A stretch of 64,000 nucleotides of DNA from Cytophagales bacterium (GTDB lineage Bacteria > Bacteroidota > Bacteroidia > Cytophagales > Microscillaceae), in NCBI GenBank assembly GCA_013298075.1, contig JAAFJG010000011.1:39509-103508 (forward strand), read 5' to 3'. Every line of letters starts with the position of its first letter. The first letter of the stretch is position 1. The notes below the pieces were generated by a model that saw nothing but the letters and a program-made list of their open reading frames with translations, ran no database searches and had not been told where the DNA came from. The translations under genes and the position numbers were made by a program. This document shows, one piece after another, positions 42,631 through 50,001 of the stretch.

Positions 42631-44001
42631 ATGAAAAAAATTTATATTTTTTTATTTTTAGTTTTCTTTGTACAAACTATATTTGCCCAAGAAGATACCA
42701 CAAAAGCAACCAAAAAAGGCGAAGCTTTTGAAGGAATGGATTTAACGTGGCTCAACGGAAATGACCGCAGAGATTCTTCTGTATTAAAAAATAAATATTT
42801 TACAGCCGATATTATGCTCGATGTCAATTATAATTATTCTTTGAATAATCCTATTGATAATACGATTGTTGGCTCGACTGCTATTGCACGCCATAACGAA
42901 ATGCAACTTTCTTTCGGAAGTATTGGGGCTGAATTTTTCTATAAAAATGCAAGAGCAAAAATCAAAACGCAATTTGGAACACGAAGCACAGTCGTTCCAA
43001 GAAATGATTTTAGTCAATATCGTGGACAATACGATTTGCAAAACAATTATCGATATTTGAGTGAGGCGTATGCAGGTTATCATTTTGATAAATGGTACGG
43101 AATCAATGTAGATGTGGGTATGTTTATGTCTTATGTGGGACTTTTTTCTTATTATAATATCGAAAATTGGGCTTATCAACCTTCTTATACTTCTGATAAT
43201 ACGCCTTGGTTTTTTAATGGGGCGAGAATTCAAATATTTCCTACCAAAAAATTAAAAGTAGAACTTTGGCTAATCAATGGCTGGCAAAGTTATGGCAAAT
43301 TTAATAGTATGCCCGGTTTAGGTGGACAAATTACTTGGCGACCAAAAGAATATATACAAGTGGTTTCGAATAATTATTATGGCACTGATGCCGCTAATAT
43401 TCCTAACCGAAAACGTTATCATACGGATAATAGTTTTTTATTGCGTTATTATAACAATCCAAAAGCAAAAGGAATTTCGAGAGTTGCCCTTTCTTCAACT
43501 TTTGATGTAGGTTTTGAACAAGGTGGAGGCGTGGTAGGTTTTGGTGGAAATGCCACAACTCCTGAGCAACATTTTATTAGTGGAATGATTTATCATAGAG
43601 TTTGGTTTAATCAAAATAAAATTGGGTGGACTGTGGGCGGTGGTTTTATTACTAATCCAGGAAGATATTTGACTTTGTTGCCAACAGGACAAGCAAGTCC
43701 ATTACCTAATCCAAATAATCCTACACAACCTGCGGGATCATTTCCGTTTACGGCTAATCCGGGCGACCAATTCAAAGCGTGGGATATTTCGACTACTTTG
43801 GATTGGATGCCCAATCAAAGTGTAACTTTTCGTTTAGAATGTGTGTATAGACAATCTGACCAAAATTATTTTGCAGGACGTGGTGGCGTAACTTCGTCTG
43901 ATGGATATGTTACAACTCCTGTAGATGCGAATGGAACTTGGCGACCAGACTTAGTAAAAGACGAAACAAGGTTGATTTTTGCCACTTTATTTAGATTATA
44001 A
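42631..44001 (+). CDS. Outer-membrane beta-barrel porin (BBP2/OmpL-like)
   Basis: A 456-residue protein with a signal peptide ending IFAQ-E. The mature part has many amphipathic strands with aromatic girdle residues (YAGYHFDKWYGINVDVGMF, IENWAYQPSYTSDNTPWFFN) and ends in a C-terminal Phe-Arg-Leu strand. DMNYNYSLN-type starts (MLDVNYNYSLNNP) and YVGLFSYYNIENWAY fit the putative porin-2 family. It lies 33 bases after the channel gene. Porins of this type accompany kdp operons in Bacteroidota, so it probably admits potassium or another solute across the outer membrane. Confidence 0.82.
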   Translation: MKKIYIFLFLVFFVQTIFAQEDTTKATKKGEAFEGMDLTWLNGNDRRDSSVLKNKYFTADIMLDVNYNYSLNNPIDNTIVGSTAIARHNEMQLSFGSIGAEFFYKNARAKIKTQFGTRSTVVPRNDFSQYRGQYDLQNNYRYLSEAYAGYHFDKWYGINVDVGMFMSYVGLFSYYNIENWAYQPSYTSDNTPWFFNGARIQIFPTKKLKVELWLINGWQSYGKFNSMPGLGGQITWRPKEYIQVVSNNYYGTDAANIPNRKRYHTDNSFLLRYYNNPKAKGISRVALSSTFDVGFEQGGGVVGFGGNATTPEQHFISGMIYHRVWFNQNKIGWTVGGGFITNPGRYLTLLPTGQASPLPNPNNPTQPAGSFPFTANPGDQFKAWDISTTLDWMPNQSVTFRLECVYRQSDQNYFAGRGGVTSSDGYVTTPVDANGTWRPDLVKDETRLIFATLFRL

Positions 44002-44007
44002 TTCACC

Positions 44008-44050
44008 AAAAATTTCCCAATTTTGAGTTTTCATTTTGGGAAATTTTTTT
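44008..44050 (+). terminator. Hairpin between porin and kinase genes
   Basis: AAAAATTTCCCAA pairs with TTGGGAAATTTTT around a 15-base loop, followed by a T-run. It ends 16 bases before the kinase ATG and may attenuate read-through. The loop and right arm also contain the TTTTCATTTTGGGAAAT motif seen elsewhere in this locus. Confidence 0.65.
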
Positions 44051-44065
44051 AACTACTTTTCAATA

Positions 44066-45790
44066 ATGAAAATAAAAATAAAAATTTTTTTAGGCGTATC
44101 TATTTTATTATGTTCTATTTTGGTTTTAGCTTTGATAAGCACTTCACAAATATATAGATTAGAAAATGATATAAAAAATATTTTGGAAGCTAATTATAAT
44201 AGTTTGAAATATATCAACCAAATGCAACATGCTTTGGAAAATGATAATATTGATTTTTTTGAACAAAATCTAAAAAAACAAAAAAATAATATCACAGAAA
44301 TTGGCGAAAAAGAACTCACCGAAAATTTAATCTATAGTTTTCAAGCCTTATCAAACGAAAAAAATAAAGATAAAGTAAAACAAGATATTAGAATTATTTT
44401 GAATAATATCATCAAAATAAATATGAATTCGATAGAACAAAAAAGTAATTTTGCACAAAAAGATGCTCGAAATGCACTTTTTTGGGTCATTTTTACGAGT
44501 TTTGTATGTGGAATTACTGCTATATTTTTATTGATTTTTATTCCTAATTCATTTACAAAACCTTTGAATGTATTGACTAATAGCATTACTCATATTACGA
44601 ATCGAAATTATAAACAAAGAATCGAAATAAAAGAAAAAAATGAATTTTTGCCTTTGGCAGAAGCATTTAATACAATGGCAATGAAGTTAGAAGTATATGA
44701 AAATAGTAATATTGCCAAACTCTTATCCGAACAAAAAAGACTACAAACATTGATTAATCAACTCAAAAATCCAATTATAGGTTTAGATGAATACAGAAAA
44801 ATTATTTATATCAATCAAGAAGCATTACAAATATTAGCCTTAAAAAATGAAGATGTTTTAGGAAAATATGCGCAAGATATTGCTATTCATAACGATTTGA
44901 TGCGGAATTTAATTCAAGATTTGATGATTCCGATACAAAATTATGAAAAAAAATCGACCAAAAAAACTTTAACTATTAACCTCGAAAACAAAGATTTGTA
45001 CTTCGAAAAAGAAATCATTGATATTGTGATATTTTCTACAGGCGAAAACAAACAACAAGACATCGGAAATTTTATTATGCTCAATAATATTACTACTTTC
45101 AAAGAATTAGATACTGCCAAAACTAATTTTATCGCCACCGTTTCTCACGAACTCAAAACGCCTATTGCGTCTATTAAAATGAGTTTACAACTCCTCGAAA
45201 ATCAAAAAGTTGGTGATTTGAACGAAGAACAAAATAATTTAATTCAAAGTATCAAAGAAGATTCGCAAAGATTGTTAAAAATAACGAGCGAATTATTAAA
45301 CCTTTCACAAGTAGAAACAGGCAATATTCAACTTTATTTACAAGAAACTGAACCGTATAAAATTGTTGATTATGCCGTAAAATCTATCGAAATACAAACA
45401 CAACCTAAAAATATTACTTTGCGTGTGCATACGCCTGCGGGTTTGCCCAAAGTAAAAGCAGATTCAGACAAAACGGCTTGGGTTTTAGTTAATTTTTTGA
45501 CAAATGCGATTCGTTATGCTCCCGAAAACAGCGTCATAGAAGTAAAAGCAGAAAAAAATGAAGAAAATAAAGTCGTTTTTTCTGTCCAAAATCAAGGAAA
45601 AGGTATTCCAGAAGAATATCAAGACAAAATTTTTGAGCGATATTTTCAAGTGCCAACTTATGAACAAAAAAACGGCACAGGTTTAGGTTTGGCAATTAGC
45701 AAAGGTTTTATAGAAGCCCAAAATGGTACGATTGGCGTAGAAAGTAAGGAAAATGAAGGAAGTATTTTTTATTTTATTTTGGGAAATTAA
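44066..45790 (+). CDS. HAMP-PAS sensor histidine kinase
   Basis: A 574-residue membrane kinase starting at MKIKIKIFLGVSILLC; a TTG start 30 bases upstream lies in the terminator hairpin and is rejected. TM1 is about 6-28, a short sensor helix region runs to about 140, TM2 about 148-170, HAMP 171-225, PAS about 235-355, then the H-box ATVSHELKTPIASIKMSLQL, N-box VNFLTNAIRYAPENS, and GKGIPEEYQDKIFERYFQV with GTGLGLAISKGFIE. The architecture matches the KinB/NtrY-like kinases next to kdp clusters in Bacteroidota. The partner is most likely the sigma-54 activator encoded 90 bases downstream. Confidence 0.92.
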   Translation: MKIKIKIFLGVSILLCSILVLALISTSQIYRLENDIKNILEANYNSLKYINQMQHALENDNIDFFEQNLKKQKNNITEIGEKELTENLIYSFQALSNEKNKDKVKQDIRIILNNIIKINMNSIEQKSNFAQKDARNALFWVIFTSFVCGITAIFLLIFIPNSFTKPLNVLTNSITHITNRNYKQRIEIKEKNEFLPLAEAFNTMAMKLEVYENSNIAKLLSEQKRLQTLINQLKNPIIGLDEYRKIIYINQEALQILALKNEDVLGKYAQDIAIHNDLMRNLIQDLMIPIQNYEKKSTKKTLTINLENKDLYFEKEIIDIVIFSTGENKQQDIGNFIMLNNITTFKELDTAKTNFIATVSHELKTPIASIKMSLQLLENQKVGDLNEEQNNLIQSIKEDSQRLLKITSELLNLSQVETGNIQLYLQETEPYKIVDYAVKSIEIQTQPKNITLRVHTPAGLPKVKADSDKTAWVLVNFLTNAIRYAPENSVIEVKAEKNEENKVVFSVQNQGKGIPEEYQDKIFERYFQVPTYEQKNGTGLGLAISKGFIEAQNGTIGVESKENEGSIFYFILGN

Positions 45791-45852
45791 TGGCTTTTGA
45801 TATTTATAAAAACAAAAATAAAAATTCAATCATAAATTATATTTTTATTGTG

Positions 45853-45860
45853 TATTTTTG
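45853..45860 (+). promoter_or_regulatory. -7 element (TATTTTTG) of the sigma-54 activator gene
   Basis: It fits TAnnTTTG and lies 19 bases before the ATG, so the regulator probably has its own basal promoter in addition to any read-through from the kinase gene. Confidence 0.5.
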
Positions 45861-45879
45861 CAAAAAATATAAATAGAAA

Positions 45880-47211
45880 ATGACGACTATTTTAATTATA
45901 GACGATGAAGAAAAACTAAGAACACTTTTGACTCGAATTATAAGTTTGGAAGGTTTTGAGGTGATAGAAGCAAATAATGGAAAAAATGCACTCAAAAAAT
46001 TAGAAATCAATCCACACATTGATATAATTTTGTGCGATGTAAAACTGCCTGATATAAACGGAATAGAACTCGTAAAAGAGATTAAAAATAAATATCATTG
46101 GACTGAAATCATTGTTTTGACCGCATACGGCAACATTGCTGATGGCGTGTTGGCAATTCAAAATGGTGCGTTTAATTATATCACCAAAGGAGATGACAAC
46201 CACAAAATTATTCCACTGATTCAAAAAGCACAAGAAAAAATAAGCGAAAATAAAAAAAATTATATCATTCAAAATACGTCTGAAAATGCTTTTCAACAAA
46301 TTATTGGTAACTCAAAAGCCATCACAAATGCCATTCATTTAGCCAAAAAAGTAGCAGAAACTTCTGCCTCTGTATTGCTTTTGGGCGAAACAGGCACAGG
46401 AAAAGAAGTTTTTGCACAAGCCATTCACAAAACAAGCCCAAGAAATCAAAAAAAAATGATGGCGATAAATTGTGCTACTTTTAGCAAAGAATTATTAGAA
46501 AGTGAATTATTTGGACACAAAGCGGGCGCATTTACGGGTGCTATACACGACAAAAAAGGACTTTTTGAGGAAGCAAATCAAGGAACTATTTTTTTAGATG
46601 AAATTGCTGAAATGCCCTTTAATTTACAAGCAAAACTTTTGAGAGTGTTAGAAAATGGCGAATTTATTAAAATAGGCGAAACAAAAATTACCAAAGTTGA
46701 TGTAAGAATTATTGCGGCAACGAACAAAAATTTGTTAGTTGAAATCAAAAATAATCAATTTAGAGAAGATTTATTTTATAGATTGTCTGTTTTTGAAATT
46801 ATTTTACCACCTTTGCGTGAAAGAATTGAGGATATTGAAATGTTACTTGATTATTTTATCAATTTTTTTATGATAAAAATGAATAAAAAAAAGCCAACAA
46901 TTACCAAAAATTTTATTGATGCACTCAAAAAATATACTTGGAAAGGCAATATCAGAGAACTTAAAAATACTCTCGAAAGATGTATGATTTTAATAGAAAA
47001 TAATACACTTATTGTTGATTATTTATCTTTTGAAATACAAAATAATAATGATAACTTATTGAATAACAATGTTTTAGATTTAGCAAATTTAGAAAAAATT
47101 CATATTCAAAAAGTATTAAATTATACAAATTATAACAAAACTGAAACCGCCAAACTTTTGAATATTGGACTGACCACATTATATCGAAAAATCGAGGAGT
47201 ATAAAATATAA
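45880..47211 (+). CDS. Sigma-54-dependent response regulator (NtrC/AtoC type)
   Basis: A 443-residue activator. The receiver domain (1-120) has the acidic pair in IIDDEEKL, the phosphorylated Asp in IILCDVKLPD and Lys in YITKGDD. The AAA+ domain has Walker A GETGTGKE, the sigma-54-contacting GAFTGA loop (HKAGAFTGAIHDKKG), Walker B GTIFLDEIAEM and the R-finger region. The C-terminus has a Fis-type helix-turn-helix (NKTETAKLLNIGLTTLYRKI). All residues needed for sigma-54 activation are present. It is paired with the preceding kinase and may control the channel/porin genes. Confidence 0.95.
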   Translation: MTTILIIDDEEKLRTLLTRIISLEGFEVIEANNGKNALKKLEINPHIDIILCDVKLPDINGIELVKEIKNKYHWTEIIVLTAYGNIADGVLAIQNGAFNYITKGDDNHKIIPLIQKAQEKISENKKNYIIQNTSENAFQQIIGNSKAITNAIHLAKKVAETSASVLLLGETGTGKEVFAQAIHKTSPRNQKKMMAINCATFSKELLESELFGHKAGAFTGAIHDKKGLFEEANQGTIFLDEIAEMPFNLQAKLLRVLENGEFIKIGETKITKVDVRIIAATNKNLLVEIKNNQFREDLFYRLSVFEIILPPLRERIEDIEMLLDYFINFFMIKMNKKKPTITKNFIDALKKYTWKGNIRELKNTLERCMILIENNTLIVDYLSFEIQNNNDNLLNNNVLDLANLEKIHIQKVLNYTNYNKTETAKLLNIGLTTLYRKIEEYKI

Positions 47212-47334
47212 AACTAAAAAAAATATAGAAAATATTGATGCTGTTCCCATTTCGTTGCAAATTTATTTTTATGTTGAAAAAAGTATCTACAACGATTTTA
47301 TTTTAAATCTCTTGCAACGCATTTGGGAAAGCAC

Positions 47335-47395
47335 TAAAAAAAACGTATTACTCCGCTAAATTCGTGTTATCTGTGTGTTAAAATTTCTTTCATTC
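47335..47395 (+). repeat. Dispersed repeat R2, copy 2
   Basis: CTCCGCTAAATTCGTGTTAT and the following CTGTGTGTTAAAATTTCTTT CATT match the copy at 4174-4231 almost base for base. It lies in the 285-base non-coding gap before the DUF6089 gene, where nothing else is seen. Confidence 0.65.
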
Positions 47396-47496
47396 AAAAA
47401 ATCTATTAAATATATTGCTTCTTTTTTTAAATAAAATATTATTTTTTTCGTTAGATAAAACATCAACCTAAATGTAATTATTTTATCTTTCAATGT

Positions 47497-48465
47497 ATGT
47501 ATTTTAGATTTATATTTTTAAGTTTTTTGCTTACCATTACTCAAATAATTGTAGCACAACCTAAAAAAACTCCCGCATTATTGCCCGCAGTTACAGAGGG
47601 ATATGTGCGTATGGGTATGATGGCAGGAACAGCCAATTATTTTGGTGATATATACACAAATGTCAGTTTTACAAGACCTAGCTTAGCGTTATTTATTACC
47701 CGAAAAATAAGCCCACACATACATTTAAGGCTTAATTTATCAGTAGGAAGAATTGAAGGAGATGATTCGAAAGCAGCCGAAGGCAGTGTGCCGTATGCTC
47801 GAAATTTACATTTTAGAAATGATTTAAAAGAGATTTTTATAGGTTTTGAGTATGATTTTAAGGCAAGTTATGGAAAACATAAAAAAAGAAAATTTTTTAC
47901 TCCTTATTTTGTCGCAGGAATTGCTTTATTACACCACAACCCACAAGCAAAAACACCTACCAATATGGATGCAAAATGGGTAGATTTACAAGCATTAGGC
48001 ACAGAAGGACAAGGACGAATTGGGTATGGAACGCCATACAACAAAGTGCAAATCACAATTCCAGTAGGACTTGGACTTAAATTTAAAGTTGATGACCGTT
48101 GGGATTTTGGTATGGAAATCGTGCCAAGATTTACTTTTACAGATTATTTAGATGACGTAGGTGGTGCTTATCCAAAATTAGATAATTTAGGAAATCCATT
48201 AGCAGCAGCTATGAGCAATCGAACTTTAGAAATAAACGCAGCCAACAACGGTCAAAAACGAAATTTAGAATTGTTATATGCCAATTTTGGCTCACCTATT
48301 TCTTATGTTGGTTTTGATGGCAATCAATATCAAACTTTACCGCCTTTTCAACATGGACAAACTTCACGCGGAGGAAGTAAAAATAGAAAAGATATGTATA
48401 TTTTTACAGGTTTTCATTTGAGTTATATTGTCAATGTTGGTTTAAAATGTCCTCAATTCAAATAA
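47497..48465 (+). CDS. DUF6089-like outer-membrane beta-barrel protein
   Basis: A 322-residue protein with a signal peptide ending near IVAQ-P. The mature chain has the features of small OmpW/DUF6089 barrels: GMMAGTANYFGDIY near the start (the family's Gly-x-x-x-Tyr-x-Gly-Asp), strands such as RLNLSVGRIEGDD and FIGFEYDF, a long loop (about 150-180), and DYLDDVGGAYPKL, which is typical of DUF6089. The C-terminal strand reads HLSYIVNVGLKC. The role is unknown; T9SS-associated and OmpA-neighbour versions exist. Confidence 0.75.
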   Translation: MYFRFIFLSFLLTITQIIVAQPKKTPALLPAVTEGYVRMGMMAGTANYFGDIYTNVSFTRPSLALFITRKISPHIHLRLNLSVGRIEGDDSKAAEGSVPYARNLHFRNDLKEIFIGFEYDFKASYGKHKKRKFFTPYFVAGIALLHHNPQAKTPTNMDAKWVDLQALGTEGQGRIGYGTPYNKVQITIPVGLGLKFKVDDRWDFGMEIVPRFTFTDYLDDVGGAYPKLDNLGNPLAAAMSNRTLEINAANNGQKRNLELLYANFGSPISYVGFDGNQYQTLPPFQHGQTSRGGSKNRKDMYIFTGFHLSYIVNVGLKCPQFK

Positions 48466-48474
48466 AAATAGAAA

Positions 48475-48623
48475 ATGTTTTTTTTAAATGTATTTCTTGA
48501 ATTGCCTCCAGATTTGTCTTTTTTTGAAATGTACTCCTTGAATCGTCTCCAGATTTATCTGGAGGATAATATACAGTTCAATCGTTGGCTCTACCCGAAA
48601 TATCTAATGATTTCCAATAAACC
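48475..48623 (+). repeat. MITE/REP-like element, copy G (rearranged)
   Basis: The left part is present twice: TTTAAATGTATTTCTTGAAT TGCCTCCAGATTTGTC followed by TTTTTTTGAAATGTACTCCT and the palindrome half. The palindrome reads TCTCCAGATTTATCTGGAGG, with one end changed. After TCGTTGGCTCTACCCGAAAT the middle is deleted and only the right end TGATTTCCAATAAACC remains. Confidence 0.7.
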
Positions 48624-48668
48624 ATAAAAATTAAAGTTAAAAAAATCATCAATTAAAAAATAAATAAA

Positions 48669-49127
48669 ATGAAAAAAATGATTCTTATTGTATCTTTTGT
48701 ATGTTTTACAAGCGTTATTTTTTATAATTGTACCAAAAAAATAACCAATAATAATGCAAAATCTACCATAGAAATGGGCGAAATTGACCCAAATGGAAGC
48801 AGTGAATTAGCACTTTTGATGCGAGAAATGGACAAGGATAGCTGGAAAATAAAAGAAGCTATCGAAAAAAATCAAAATATTATCAATATAAAAGAAAAAT
48901 TTGCCAAACTTCATACCGCCAAGCCCACAGAAGTGGACAAAAAAGATGCTACGTATAAAATAATGGCAGATGCTTTTTTGGTCAGTATTGATAATTTATA
49001 TAAAGCACAAACTAAAACCGAAAAATTAGGTGCCTATAATATGATGGTGAATAATTGTTTGAATTGTCATAAATCAGCTTGCCCAGGTCCGATAGTGAGA
49101 ATTAAAAAACTATTTATTGCACAATAA
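48669..49127 (+). CDS. Small exported c-type cytochrome-like protein
   Basis: A 152-residue protein with an N-terminal hydrophobic signal (MILIVSFVCFTSVIFYNC); the Cys at the end could be a lipidation site, although the lipobox is poor. The chain is helical and has a C-terminal heme-binding motif CLNCHKSACPGPI, the CxxCH of cytochrome c, with an extra Cys after it. The arrangement, with CxxCH near the C-terminus and a helical body, resembles cytochrome c' or c-556. A Met or His distal ligand cannot be assigned. Confidence 0.78.
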   Translation: MKKMILIVSFVCFTSVIFYNCTKKITNNNAKSTIEMGEIDPNGSSELALLMREMDKDSWKIKEAIEKNQNIINIKEKFAKLHTAKPTEVDKKDATYKIMADAFLVSIDNLYKAQTKTEKLGAYNMMVNNCLNCHKSACPGPIVRIKKLFIAQ

Positions 49128-49195
49128 TTTTTTAGTTTTTTTGTAAGTGAGCATCTAAAAAATAAACTACCCACTCAAAAAAAACTACTTTTAGT

Positions 49196-49218
49196 TCCCT
49201 CACCGCTGGGGAGGGCTT
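49196..49218 (+). repeat. Partial R3 G/C-rich repeat
   Basis: TCCCTCACCGCTGGGGAGGG matches the arms of the inverted repeat at 40265-40391 (complement of its right arm). It stands alone. Confidence 0.6.
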
Positions 49219-49740
49219 TTGTTTTTGAATGGTAATGAGCAAAAAATTGCTTCTTAGGAAGTTAGAGAGCAGCTAAAAAATAAAAGACCAATTTCTTAAC
49301 AATTGCGTAATGTATTTTTTACAAACTCTCTTACTTCTTTTATTCACTAAAAAGGTCATTATGGTACTTTTTATAAAATGACACATAACTCAACTATCTC
49401 CAAAAGTGAGAATTTTTTACCAATATATTATTTTTTATTGTGTTACTTAAAAATATAGTTGATTATTTTTTAGCAAATATTTTAAAAAAAACATAGAAAA
49501 CCATTTACTTTTTGTATCTTTGCGTTATCTATAAACAAACAAGTATATTTCCCTTCAAATCAACCATAAAAATATGCTTAAAAAATTATATCCACTATGA
49601 AAAAAAATTACATTTTTATAAAAAGGCAAAACTTTTTATTTGTCTTTTTTGTTATTTTTGCAAAAATATATCAACTGAAAAACAAAGCTGGGGAAAGTTA
49701 GAGTGGGACTAACTAAAAAATAATACGCCTATAAAAAAAA

Positions 49741-49876
49741 CTCCCTCACCTTTGGGGAGGGCTGGGGTGGGGCATATTTTTTACTTATTCCATTTGGGGA
49801 GGGCTGGGGTGGGGCATATTTTTTACTTATTCTATTTGGGGAGGGCTGGGGTGGGGCATATTTTTTACTTATTCCA
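49741..49876 (+). repeat. Three tandem 42-base units of R3
   Basis: After CTCCCTCACC, the unit TTTGGGGAGGGCTGGGGTGG followed by GGCATATTTTTTACTTATTC and two more bases is present at 49751, 49793 and 49835, with one base difference. The period is a multiple of three, so an artificial 14-residue peptide repeat appears in one frame. G-runs (GGGG, GGG, GGGG, GGGG) could form a G-quadruplex. Confidence 0.85.
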
Positions 49877-50001
49877 TTATACTATCCATTTATTAACCAT
49901 TAAAATTTTTATTTTTCAATCTTTTTACATTACTTTACTCTTTATAACGAAAACTATTTATAGTTTTTTTACGATAACATAAATTTCAGCAATAAAATAA
50001 A

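Larger units (their letters stand above)
49128..50001. other. Long non-coding stretch with G/C-rich repeats
   Basis: 874 bases upstream of the giant adhesin. It contains one partial R3 unit (49196-49218), TATCTTTG at 49515-49522 and TATTTTTG at 49653-49660 as possible -7 boxes, and the three-copy 42-base tandem repeat. The short frames in it look accidental. A long leader for the giant gene is possible. Confidence 0.5.

Noticed and set aside
49512..49712. 66-codon plus-strand frame before the giant gene
   Set aside because: It overlaps possible promoter boxes, uses a non-ATG-like context and has Lys/Phe/Cys-rich random-looking composition.
49752..49982. Open frame with a 14-residue repeat LGRAGVGHIFYLFH
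   Set aside because: It exists only because the 42-base R3 tandem repeat has a period divisible by three; no promoter, family or plausible composition.
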